DNA from: Tessaracoccus antarcticus
GTDB lineage: Bacteria > Actinomycetota > Actinomycetes > Propionibacteriales > Propionibacteriaceae
Length of the DNA: 61,176 nucleotides
Direction: 5' to 3'
NCBI RefSeq assembly: GCF_003688855.1
Contig: NZ_REFW01000007.1
Span: forward strand, 1-61,176
Shown here: positions 19,187-27,354 of the stretch, in pieces
Position numbering within the stretch: position 1 is the first letter of the stretch
Layout: every line of letters begins with the position of its first letter
Notes under the pieces: model-generated
What the model saw: the letters and a program-made list of their open reading frames with translations, nothing else
The model's database searches: none
Told to the model about the DNA's origin: nothing
Translations under genes and position numbers: made by a program

Positions 19187-19527
19187 GCTGACTCCCGACG
19201 CTGGGTCAACTCGGCTACGAGATCGATGAGATGCTTCGCCTCTGAGTAGGTCGGCGCGAGCTGGTACGCGTGTTGGTGGCAGGCCTCGCTAAGTCGGTTC
19301 CACGCGAACTCAGCCTTGAATGTCAGGTCTCGTTCGTCGGCGTACGCGCTCTCAAGGCACGAAAGCTTGCTTCTCTCCGAGGATGATTCCGCGCTGATGC
19401 CCTTCGCTCGGAGCAGGTCGAGGACCAGCGACTCAAGCGCGGTTCGAGCCAGCCAGCACGCGCGTCGTACCGCGAGCGCCGTGTTCAGCTCGAGTTGCGC
19501 TTCCGCCTTCGCCAGCAGCGCGCTCAC
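19183..19527 (-). CDS. Small HEPN-like helical protein
   Basis: 114 aa, all-helical. The ARTALESLVLDLLRAKG helix and a second helix with NRLSEACHQHAYQLAPT resemble HEPN-fold proteins that accompany RecF/SMC-type ATPases. The canonical HEPN RxxxxH dyad is not plainly present; Arg and His residues in LSEACHQHAY could substitute. It sits between and overlaps both neighbours by 4 bp, so stoichiometric expression with the ATPase is likely. It may be an RNase-type effector or a structural partner. Confidence 0.6.
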   Translation of the reverse strand: MSALLAKAEAQLELNTALAVRRACWLARTALESLVLDLLRAKGISAESSSERSKLSCLESAYADERDLTFKAEFAWNRLSEACHQHAYQLAPTYSEAKHLIDLVAELTQRRESA

Positions 19528-21992
19528 TTGGCACCGTTCCGAATGTCGTCCACCAGTCGTTTCGCCTTGTAGTGCGCGTCGTCAGGGTCGACCCAACCGC
19601 TGAGCCCCTTGTGGAACCCGGAAGCAGCCATGCCCAGTGCAGCCTTCCTGTGCTCGGGGCTGGACCACGCCTGGGCCAGGTGCTCTGCTGGCTGAGTGCC
19701 GAAGACAGCGAGGTTCACTCGCCGCTTGGTGGCATGGGTCTCAGTCCAGACCTTCTCGAGGTCGTGAATGCTGACGCCCTGCCGCAACTGTGTGGCAAAA
19801 TACCGATCCTTTGCTGCGGACTCGATCGCGAACCGATAGAGGCCAGGGAGGGTGCGACGGAGGTCGTCCTCTGAGAGGTTCCCGTTCTCCCACTCCTTGA
19901 TGAGTCCATGCGCATCCGCAAGGTAGCGAATGGTGGGGTCTTGCGACGTCGTGACCGTCACCTGTGAGTTTGCGCCACGGTTGACCTCAAGGATCGTCGC
20001 GTCGTACGACGAGCGTCGCAGGGCGGCAGGTAAGCGGTCGTCGTGTGAGAACACGATCACCTGTCGAGTCCTGCCCAGTTCCCCTAGGAGGTCGACGAGG
20101 CCGTCAACCTTTGCCGGGTCCATAGCCTGCACCGGGTCGTCAAGGACGACGAACCGGAAGGGTGAGTCCGCAAGCGTTGCCCGGGGCAGGAATAGCGCCA
20201 GGGTGAGGGCGTGGAGTTCGCCTTGGCTGAAGACCGCAAACGAGTCCACGGGCTCGCCATCGATCGCGCCGCTGACTCGGAGGCGGCGTGAGGTGTTGGT
20301 GCCGGTGAGTTGAAGGCCCCCGAGTTCGACATTGCTCTCCTGACGCAGCCGCTGCCATGCCTCGCGAGCCTGATTTGCGATCGGTGCAAGCCGCTCATTC
20401 TTCAGGCGCAGGTCGTTCTCTTTCAACCACTTCTCTGCCGCCTGAAGGTGCTTAACGATTGGCTCGGTCTGCTTCCACGACTCCCACTCTTCGCACCAGC
20501 CCGCGATCGCGCTAGCGAGCGGCTGCCACTGATCGTCGAGCGCGGAGACTTCCGCCATCGCAGCATCGGCGAGCGCTGTAACCGCGGCGGTGAGGGCAGG
20601 GAGTGCGGATTCGACGTGGGTTGCGAGTGCGTCAGCGCCGTCAGCGTCCCTTGAGACCGGAACACTGCTCCAAGCGTTCCAAGCGTTGTGTGCCTCCTGA
20701 ACTGGCGCGGTGATCGACCCAATAGGAGCGGCCCGCAGCACCGCAGGAGGAGGCTGGAGCAACCTGCGGAGCGCATCGAAGGCATGATCGAACGTCTGGT
20801 GCGCCAGTTCCACATCCTCGAATTGCCTCCGTGAGTGCTCAGCGAGCTCTCTGCTCGCCTCAGCCCAGCCTCCATCCAGGTTCCCGACGCGGCACACAGG
20901 GCAGGTCTGGTCGCCGTGGGTCGCGTGCAGGAGGAGACCTTGTTCCATCAGCTTCAATCGGTCGTGATTGCGTTGTGAGACCTTCGCGCCAGCGTCAGCC
21001 AGCCCGTTTTTCGCATCCCGGAGCCTCTGCACCGCTGCGGCTGTGGCGAGCTTCTCTGGTGCGGAAAGCATCGCGAGCACGCGAAGCGCGGGAAGCGGAC
21101 CGCGGTCCACCTGATGTCCGCCGGTCGCGATCGTACGCAGCGCGGCGGTGTCGGGGTCCGTCTTGCGCAGCAGCTTCGCTGCCTCGACGGCACGCTCGTC
21201 GGTCGATTGAGCGGCCCGGTCTTGGAGTTCGCGACGTTTGGCCCCGGCGGTGGTCCCTGGGCCCTTCCGGGCATCCGACCTGGCCTTGAGTCGCTTGACG
21301 GCGTCTCCGAGCTGCTCCACACCCAGGATGCTGGCCAACGCGTCATACAACCCAGACTGCTTGCCTTCAAGCATTCCGCCGAGTTCGTCATAGGACAGGA
21401 TCGGTCGGAACTGCTCCAGTGCTTTCCTCCAGCCCAGATGGTCGATGCCGTCGACTTGGGGCTTGCCTGCGACCTGTGCCTTCACGGTGCGTGATTCGAC
21501 GGATTTTTCGTTCGCAGCCCAGGTCGCAGACACCGCGATCGGGCCGACACCTTCCTCGACGAGGCCAATCGAGACCTTCGCGGAAGGGTGGTGGAGGTTG
21601 CGCCATTGATCGCGCCACTCGGCACTCTTGTTGGCCCACCGGTAGGTTCCGCCGGTGAGCACGAGTTCGAGAGCTTCTGAGAAGCTGGATTTCCCCGACC
21701 CATTGCGCCCAGCCACCACAGTGAGTCCAGGTTTCGGTGCGATCTTCAGTTCCGACTCCTGCCCGATCCCGCGGAAGCCTTCGACAGTTATCGACGTCAA
21801 CACGACGCCACTCGCTTCGCCCCTCGCGTCGGCCGCGGATGGCTCAGGTCGCTTCACAGACTGACCATCGTTGACGTAGGCATCCAGCGTCTCGTCGCCC
21901 TCGAGGGCAGCTAGGACAAGTAGCACGGCCTCGTCAGCAAGGTCCGTCTCGCGGAGTTGTTCGTCTACCCAATCGGTGAGGTTCTGGGACAC
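19524..21992 (-). CDS. RecF/SMC-like ATPase with zinc hook
   Basis: 822 aa, first gene of a three-gene overlapping operon. Order: an acidic helical N-terminal extension (1-60), an ABC/RecF-type head with Walker A GRNGSGKS at ~95-102, an arm with a CPVC zinc-hook motif near residue 363, a return arm, a signature-like FSQGELHALTLAL near 584, Walker B VVLDDPVQAMD near 614, an H-loop VIVFSHDD near 645 and a C-terminal helical region. The start is a GTG at 21992 with a weak ribosome-binding site. Heads of this type act on DNA or sense nucleic acid in repair and phage-defence systems (Lamassu- or RloC-like logic). The partners here do not match a system I can name. Confidence 0.85.
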   Translation of the reverse strand: MSQNLTDWVDEQLRETDLADEAVLLVLAALEGDETLDAYVNDGQSVKRPEPSAADARGEASGVVLTSITVEGFRGIGQESELKIAPKPGLTVVAGRNGSGKSSFSEALELVLTGGTYRWANKSAEWRDQWRNLHHPSAKVSIGLVEEGVGPIAVSATWAANEKSVESRTVKAQVAGKPQVDGIDHLGWRKALEQFRPILSYDELGGMLEGKQSGLYDALASILGVEQLGDAVKRLKARSDARKGPGTTAGAKRRELQDRAAQSTDERAVEAAKLLRKTDPDTAALRTIATGGHQVDRGPLPALRVLAMLSAPEKLATAAAVQRLRDAKNGLADAGAKVSQRNHDRLKLMEQGLLLHATHGDQTCPVCRVGNLDGGWAEASRELAEHSRRQFEDVELAHQTFDHAFDALRRLLQPPPAVLRAAPIGSITAPVQEAHNAWNAWSSVPVSRDADGADALATHVESALPALTAAVTALADAAMAEVSALDDQWQPLASAIAGWCEEWESWKQTEPIVKHLQAAEKWLKENDLRLKNERLAPIANQAREAWQRLRQESNVELGGLQLTGTNTSRRLRVSGAIDGEPVDSFAVFSQGELHALTLALFLPRATLADSPFRFVVLDDPVQAMDPAKVDGLVDLLGELGRTRQVIVFSHDDRLPAALRRSSYDATILEVNRGANSQVTVTTSQDPTIRYLADAHGLIKEWENGNLSEDDLRRTLPGLYRFAIESAAKDRYFATQLRQGVSIHDLEKVWTETHATKRRVNLAVFGTQPAEHLAQAWSSPEHRKAALGMAASGFHKGLSGWVDPDDAHYKAKRLVDDIRNGAK

Positions 21993-22165
21993 GCTTCGAA
22001 CTTACCGTCTGGGCCCGACATTGATGATGGTTCCACCCTGATCGTCGTTCCTCTGGGTTCGACTGTCGCCCTACAGGACTCCGCTCTGCTGGGCTGACCA
22101 CTAGTTGATCTGCCTGGCGGTCGAGGTCCGCGCGCCGGCCGAGCGGACAATGGCCCTAACCGATC

Positions 22166-22288
22166 TTCGGCTGGGCACGAACCGGCGCGATCGTCGAGCG
22201 CCGTATTAACGACGCCATCGATCAACTCGTTGACGACGGAGAGATCGTTGAGTCGGGCGGGACGCTGACGATTACCAAGTCGTCCTGA
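22166..22288 (+). pseudogene. C-terminal scrap of a DUF3320-type helicase-like protein
   Basis: A short frame reads FGWARTGAIVERRINDAI, then LVDDGEIVES, to a TGA at 22286-22288. This pattern (xFGxxRTGxxIxxxIxxAI..LvxdGxlv) matches the winged C-terminus of large DUF3320 helicase-like proteins. Everything upstream is gone. Confidence 0.5.
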
Positions 22289-22703
22289 CGTTCTCCGCCA
22301 TTCCCGCCGCTTTGATGGAACTCTTCTACAAAGAGTCCGAGAAGAGCCTCTTTCACATCACCGACATCATGCTCGCCGGTGGTTCTTCATGCCCAGCCCT
22401 GGTCGCCTAAACCTGCGGGGCCGTCTGATTTCCCCTCAGTAGAGGGCCTCGCTGCCGGTCCAGGCGGCGTTGAGCGCTTCGACATCCGCAGTGAGCGCTA
22501 GAGCCCTCATGGGGCCCGTCGACGCTGTTGGTGAGGAAGCCGGGGCGCCCGGTGTTACCCACGACCACGTAGAGGCCTTGTTTCTTGGGGCAGGTTGTTG
22601 CGTGTGAGGCCGCGCTACGGTGTCCAGCCCTCGATGTTGTGTGCTTCGAAGAAGTTCTGTGGCCATTGGGGCCTCCGGGGACCTTCCGCCCAGCCGGAGG
22701 GGG
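22289..22703. other. Decayed spacer
   Basis: A 30-codon frame ending in TAA at about 22410 (ALMELFYKESEKSLFHITDI) looks like the tail of another lost gene. The rest holds no recognisable feature. Confidence 0.35.
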
Positions 22704-22875
22704 CCTACCCCCATACCTACCCCCTTGGAAAATTTGGTCTCCACAGCGCCGCATCACCGTGGCCCAGCCCTCCCGAGGCGACCCGTTGTGAACTTTCGGG
22801 GGTAGGTGGTGTTTCCCGTTGTCAGCGGTCATTTCGAGGACGGTTTTTGGGTGGGGGTAGGTGGCTGGGGGTAGG
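22704..22875. repeat. Cluster of GGGGGTAGG repeats upstream of the conjugation module
   Basis: Five exact copies of the 9-mer: two inverted (22704-22712, 22716-22724) and three direct (22798-22806, 22853-22861, 22867-22875), plus a looser AGAGGTAGG just after. They lie immediately before the first gene of the transfer module, consistent with a binding site array for a regulator, initiator or relaxase. Confidence 0.55.
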
Positions 22876-22940
22876 GAAAGGGAGAGGTAGGTCAGCGAGG
22901 TTTCTGCCACGAACTATCTCGTCGTGGAGGGAGACCTGTC

Positions 22941-23714
22941 ATGTGTATTCAACAAAGGTTGGGCATCGCGGAGTTGGTGGAGGAGGCAGACGCCACCTGG
23001 TCCCAGTGGACAGCCCCGGAGTCCGTTGTGGCGAGATTTCGGTCGGTGTCTGAGGTGGAGGACTGGCGCGAGAGGGCCTCGCATGAAGAGATCGAGGAGT
23101 TCTTTCAGGGGCTGGGTCGCCTCACCGCATCCGAGGACAGGCATCGGGCTGCGGCGGTGATGGTGCAGCTGTTGGTCCCGGGTATTGAGGCTTTGACAGC
23201 GCGGCGCTGTCGCGGCGATGCGGCCAGGGCCGAGGTGGAGTCCGTGGTGGCCGGGTATGTGTGGACAACAATTCTTGCCTATCCATGGGATGCCCCCACC
23301 GATGCGTGGATCCCGGCAGCGCTTCTGCGGACGGTGGGGCGGGCGGTGGACCGGGAGTTCGGGTGGGGTGACCGCGGCGAGGGGGCATGGCGTTCCCGGA
23401 CCTATATGGGCTCCGACACCTTGGATCGGATGGTCACCAGATATCACAGCGACCAGCCCGTGCAGGCCAGCACGGTGTATTGGTGGGCGATCTCGCACGA
23501 ACTTCTGGGAGCTGCCGACCTGGACCTGCTGCTGCAGCTGGCGGTGATAGCCGGCGAGGAGGGCGTCTCCACCCGCAGCAAGGCCGGACTGACGTCCCGC
23601 ATCGCCTGCGGCCAGGTCGCAGCCGATCGAGGATTGACCGTCAACCAGGTCCAGTACCGGGCCCGCCAAGCACTCGGGACGCTACGTGCCCACACCACCA
23701 CTGTTTCCCCATGA
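22941..23714 (+). CDS. Sigma-like HTH regulator at head of conjugation module
   Basis: 257 aa. The C-terminal ~50 residues (ACGQVAADRGLTVNQVQYRA followed by RQALGTLRA) form a sigma region-4-like HTH. The N-terminal part is helical with no clear motif. GGAGGGAG precedes the ATG. It is the first gene after the GGGGGTAGG array and is oriented with the T4SS genes, so it probably controls transfer or replication functions. A second sigma-like protein, at 14000, is much longer. Confidence 0.6.
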   Translation: MCIQQRLGIAELVEEADATWSQWTAPESVVARFRSVSEVEDWRERASHEEIEEFFQGLGRLTASEDRHRAAAVMVQLLVPGIEALTARRCRGDAARAEVESVVAGYVWTTILAYPWDAPTDAWIPAALLRTVGRAVDREFGWGDRGEGAWRSRTYMGSDTLDRMVTRYHSDQPVQASTVYWWAISHELLGAADLDLLLQLAVIAGEEGVSTRSKAGLTSRIACGQVAADRGLTVNQVQYRARQALGTLRAHTTTVSP

Positions 23715-23773
23715 AAAATGATGTGCGCTATGGATGAGGGTTGGCGGGCCTTCTCCTCACATGCGAAAAGATC

Positions 23774-23947
23774 ATGATGCCTGAGTGTGAGGTGGAACTC
23801 CTGCTGGTAGCCGCCAGGCAGGATGTGGAGGCCGCCCGCCAGATCAGCTACTGGGCCGGGCGGCTGCTGGCCGCCTACGAGGCCCGCAGACAACTGGCCG
23901 GGCTACCCCCCACGATGGTGCTGGATGCCATGAGGCGGCGGCCATGA
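23774..23947 (+). CDS. Small hypothetical protein in transfer operon
   Basis: 57 aa, helical (VELLLVAARQDVEAARQISY). The ATG at 23774 or 23777 follows GAAAAG. Its TGA overlaps the ATG of the MinD-like gene, which supports real translation. No family was recognised. Confidence 0.55.
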   Translation: MMPECEVELLLVAARQDVEAARQISYWAGRLLAAYEARRQLAGLPPTMVLDAMRRRP

Positions 23948-24678
23948 CCGCCACCACCTACCCGCTCTCAGAATTACGGGCGGCCCTGCGGGAACTCGAC
24001 GCCGGCACCTTCACCCACCCGTCCACATTCCACGGTGTTGCTGCGGGGCTGGATCTGTCGGCTCCGGCCGCTGTTGGGGTGGTGGGGGTAAGTGGCGGCG
24101 TCGGGGCCACCATCGTGGCGTTGGCGATCGCCGAAGCCATCGGGGCTGACCGATTGATCGAGTTGTGCCCGTCTTGGCTCTCCGGGCTGGTGGAAGCCAC
24201 CACCGCTGAGCTCGGGCATGACCAGGGATGGCGCCTCGGCAAGCGCGGGAATCTGCTCATCGAACGCCGCGACTCCGACACCGCCGCGGTGCGGGATGTG
24301 CCAGGCCGGGTCGTGATTGATGGCGGTACCTGGGACGGCACCACCCTGCAGTTTGCGGAGCATGCGGGGGCGCTTGTGGTGGTGGCGCCGTGCACCGTCC
24401 CGGGTCTGCGGCGACTCAGCAATTTGTTGAGCCTGTCGGCCACCGGCGGTCACATCTTTGCAGTTCTCACCGGCGCCTCCCCCAGAAAGCCCTTAACCCG
24501 GGGTATGGCCAGTGCTGGAGGCCCCGAGGTGGAAGCCCTGATCCTCAACGGTCGCCTGGTGATCGTTCCTGCGTGTTCGTCGCTGCGGCGGGCCGGGATC
24601 ACCGGCAACCCACTGCCCAAAGCATTGCTGGGCGCCGCCACAACCGTTGCCCACCAACTGAAGGACGTCCTCCCATGA
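23944..24678 (+). CDS. MinD/ParA-like P-loop protein of conjugation module
   Basis: 244 aa. A P-loop-like GVSGGVGAT at residues 48-56 matches the KGGxGKT position of MinD/ParA ATPases but has Ala where the catalytic P-loop Lys is expected, so ATP hydrolysis may be weak or lost. VVIDGGTWDG resembles the Walker B strand. It overlaps both neighbours by 4 bp. Proteins of this kind occur beside actinobacterial T4SS genes and may position the apparatus. Confidence 0.7.
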   Translation: MTATTYPLSELRAALRELDAGTFTHPSTFHGVAAGLDLSAPAAVGVVGVSGGVGATIVALAIAEAIGADRLIELCPSWLSGLVEATTAELGHDQGWRLGKRGNLLIERRDSDTAAVRDVPGRVVIDGGTWDGTTLQFAEHAGALVVVAPCTVPGLRRLSNLLSLSATGGHIFAVLTGASPRKPLTRGMASAGGPEVEALILNGRLVIVPACSSLRRAGITGNPLPKALLGAATTVAHQLKDVLP

Positions 24679-25049
24679 TTGCGCTACTCACCACCCACCT
24701 CCAGATACTGCTACTGGATGTGTGGCACACCGCCGACACGGCGGCACGGTTCGTGGCGGCGGAGACACCACCGGGCAGGGGTGCTGTATGCCCTGTGGCA
24801 CCGGCAGGGGCGCAACCGTTGGTGGATCAGTTCCTGGGCTGGTTCGCCTGGTTTCTGGTGTGGATCGGGTTCCCAGCCAGCATCCTCGCCGCCATCGGGG
24901 CGATCCTGATCGGGAAACTGTTCTCCATGCCCCACGTCGGCAAAGGCGGCCTGATCGGCATCTTCGTCGTCCTCGGCGCCGCCCTCCTATACCTGGTAGT
25001 CCCCGGAATACTCGCCGGCTTCCTCGGCGACGGCTGCGTCACCCGCTAA
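24675..25049 (+). CDS. Small membrane protein, VirB2/pilin-like or T4SS accessory
   Basis: 124 aa. One hydrophobic segment lies at ~66-90 (WFAWFLVWIGFPASILAAIG) and another at ~103-120 (GIFVVLGAALLYLVVPGILA), the two-helix layout of conjugative pilins and related T4SS proteins. The start is the ATG overlapping the upstream stop. A longer frame from 24390 is the wrong start because it runs through the upstream gene. Confidence 0.7.
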   Translation: MIALLTTHLQILLLDVWHTADTAARFVAAETPPGRGAVCPVAPAGAQPLVDQFLGWFAWFLVWIGFPASILAAIGAILIGKLFSMPHVGKGGLIGIFVVLGAALLYLVVPGILAGFLGDGCVTR

Positions 25050-25066
25050 CACGGACGCCACCGGCC

Positions 25067-25852
25067 ATGACCTCCACACGCACAGCAGCAATAAAACTCC
25101 TCATCGCGGTGGGGTCCATGGCGGCCCTCCTGATCACAGGTCTCGGGTTCGCCATCCACTTCGCCATCGCCGACACCACCCCCACCACCGCCAGCACCGA
25201 CGGCCACGCACCCGATAGGACGTCAACGTCGGTGAGCGTGCGTGATGCCATCGCTGATGCGCCGATGATGACCACCACTGCTGCTGATGCCACCAGCGGA
25301 ACCCCGGCACTGACACCGCCCCCCACCCTGGTGGAGCCTGCCTCCACCAGCATTGGTGCGTTGGGTGTGGCCTCCGGATTCCCCCATACCCCCAACGGTG
25401 CCGCCGCACAGCTGGGCGAAATATTGGTCGCCACCCTGCAGCCCATGGATCTGGCATGGGCGCAAGAGATCAGGCAGTCCTGGTTTCAGAAGTCGAACCA
25501 GGGGCAGGTGTGGCCGGTGATGTTGCTCATCCAGGGATTCCTGAAGCAGGCGGGAATGCCTTTGGGGCTCGAGGCGGATGCGTTGATGACGGTGACACCG
25601 GTGGCGGCCCAGATCAAAGGGGTCGACGGGCCGGACTGGGTGGTGGCGTGCGTGCTGCTGGATGTCACCTACACCAGTACCTCCACAGCACGCCTGGCGT
25701 ATGGGCATTGCGAACGCATGGCCTGGGAAGGTGGCGCGGATGGGCGGTGGCTGATCGCGCCGGGGTCGCATCCACCACCTGCACCCTCAACATGGCCCGG
25801 CACTGACCTGGCAGCCAAGGCCGGCTGGCGCACCTGGGTACAGGAAGGCTGA
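25067..25852 (+). CDS. Membrane-anchored T4SS-associated protein
   Basis: 261 aa. A single N-terminal membrane anchor (LLIAVGSMAALLITGLGFAI) is followed by a Thr/Ala/Pro-rich extracytoplasmic linker and a folded C-terminal domain from about residue 95 (GFPHTPNGAAAQLGEILVAT). This layout, next to a VirB6-like gene, fits a VirB8-like or other periplasmic assembly component. No precise family is claimed. Confidence 0.65.
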   Translation: MTSTRTAAIKLLIAVGSMAALLITGLGFAIHFAIADTTPTTASTDGHAPDRTSTSVSVRDAIADAPMMTTTAADATSGTPALTPPPTLVEPASTSIGALGVASGFPHTPNGAAAQLGEILVATLQPMDLAWAQEIRQSWFQKSNQGQVWPVMLLIQGFLKQAGMPLGLEADALMTVTPVAAQIKGVDGPDWVVACVLLDVTYTSTSTARLAYGHCERMAWEGGADGRWLIAPGSHPPPAPSTWPGTDLAAKAGWRTWVQEG

Positions 25853-25860
25853 GGCGCGCG

Positions 25861-27354
25861 ATGACTCCATGGGATTCGGTAGTGGGGATCTTCGAAGACC
25901 TGGCTGCGGCCGGTGGCCGGATCGTGACGGATATCTGGATCACGATCTGTATGGCGGTGTGGGGTGCCGGGTTGTGGGTGTTTCGGATCGTGTTGCAAAT
26001 TGGGGAATGGTTGATGACCCCGTCGCTGTCGGGTACCAATCCGGATGGGTCCGCGAACTCCCTGACCCACACCTACGGCATCACACTGTGGTTGGCGCTG
26101 ATGTTGGCGCTGATCCTCAGCGTCGTGCAGCTGACATCGGCCGTCATCCGCCGCGACGGCCAATCTCTGGGGATGCTGCTCCTGGGTGCGGCACAGTTTT
26201 TGCTGGCCTCGACGTTGATGTTCAGCTACGCCGCCGCTGTCGTGGCCGCGGTCGGGGGCATCAACCAGGCCCTGACACGTGAACTCCTCGGTGTGAAGTC
26301 GATACAAGATTTTCGGGTGCCAGCCTTCGACGTCACCGAGGACGTCGTCTCCGGGATGGTGGCCACCGTGCTGCTGGTGCTGGGGTTGGTGCTGTGGGTC
26401 GCGGCGCTGAGCCATGTGGTGGTGCTGCTGGGGCGCTCTGTTGCTTTGGTGGTGTTGACCGCCACCGCCCCGATCGCCGCTGCCGGGCTGCTGTACGAGC
26501 CGTTCAAGGTGTGGTTCTGGAAAAGCTTCCGGTGGTTCCACGCCGCCGCCTTCGCACCACTGTTGATGACCCTGATGCTGGGCATCGGCGTCCAGGTCGC
26601 CAACGGTGTCACTCTCGGGTTGGAGGACGACACCCAGAAAGCGGCGGCGATGGCCATCCCCGCGGTCGTGATGATCCTCGTCGCCTCGTGGAGCCCGCTG
26701 GCCCTGTTCAGATTTCTGGCGTTCATCGATCCCGGCACCACTTCCGGCGCGAACTTCCGCGCCTCCCTGAATCCCGCCGACACCACCAGCCAGGGCCTCA
26801 ACCGGCTGCAGAACAAACTAACGCAGCACCTTGCCGACCAATCCCCCAGCAGCGACACCACGCAGGCCAGTACCGCAGAAAGCGGCACCACCGCCCGCAC
26901 AACAGCAGCACACACCAGCTCTCTCACCACCGAAGCTGCAGCTGGCGGGGCGGAAGCCGGAACCTCCACCGCAGCCGCCGCCGGCGCAGGTGCAGGTGCG
27001 GGCGTCGGGGATGGTGCTGGTGCAGGGGGTACTGCAGCGGCCGGTGCCAGTGCCGAGGGAGCGGCTGCCGGTGGTGGCGCGTCGGCGGGTGCTGTCGGGG
27101 GTGTGGCGGGGGTGGTCGCGGTGGGTGCACTGGCTGGTGCTGCGGCGTTGGTGGTGGGGTTCAAGCAGGCGGGTGCACTGGCCACAGGTGTGGTGGCCGA
27201 TTCGGCCAGCGGCATGGGATCAGGCGACCCGTCGTATCCCTACGACCCCACCGGAGACACCCGCCGACCAGCTTCGGGCCGCACGGGACCAACCAACAAC
27301 AGGGTGCCGGTTGCGGTGATCCAGGAGGATGACAATGCCAGCGACGATGTTTAG
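25861..27354 (+). CDS. VirB6/TrbL-like polytopic T4SS membrane protein
   Basis: 497 aa. Residues 1-310 carry several hydrophobic helices (WITICMAVWGAGLWVFRIVL; LALMLALILSVVQL; ATVLLVLGLVLWVAAL; AAAFAPLLMTLMLGIGV). The C-terminal ~170 residues are low-complexity Gly/Ala with a further hydrophobic stretch and a disordered Pro/Arg tail. The hydrophobic core plus an Ala/Gly-rich tail is typical of actinobacterial TrbL/VirB6 proteins that form the inner-membrane channel. The tail overlaps the next gene by 20 bp. Confidence 0.8.
   Translation: MTPWDSVVGIFEDLAAAGGRIVTDIWITICMAVWGAGLWVFRIVLQIGEWLMTPSLSGTNPDGSANSLTHTYGITLWLALMLALILSVVQLTSAVIRRDGQSLGMLLLGAAQFLLASTLMFSYAAAVVAAVGGINQALTRELLGVKSIQDFRVPAFDVTEDVVSGMVATVLLVLGLVLWVAALSHVVVLLGRSVALVVLTATAPIAAAGLLYEPFKVWFWKSFRWFHAAAFAPLLMTLMLGIGVQVANGVTLGLEDDTQKAAAMAIPAVVMILVASWSPLALFRFLAFIDPGTTSGANFRASLNPADTTSQGLNRLQNKLTQHLADQSPSSDTTQASTAESGTTARTTAAHTSSLTTEAAAGGAEAGTSTAAAAGAGAGAGVGDGAGAGGTAAAGASAEGAAAGGGASAGAVGGVAGVVAVGALAGAAALVVGFKQAGALATGVVADSASGMGSGDPSYPYDPTGDTRRPASGRTGPTNNRVPVAVIQEDDNASDDV

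Noticed and set aside
24390..24674. Upstream extension of the pilin-like gene
   Set aside because: Overlaps the MinD-like gene; the ATG at 24675 overlaps its stop as in the rest of the operon.
26394..27332. 312-codon open frame inside the VirB6-like gene
   Set aside because: Low-complexity Arg/Cys/Gly shadow; the real frame has membrane helices.
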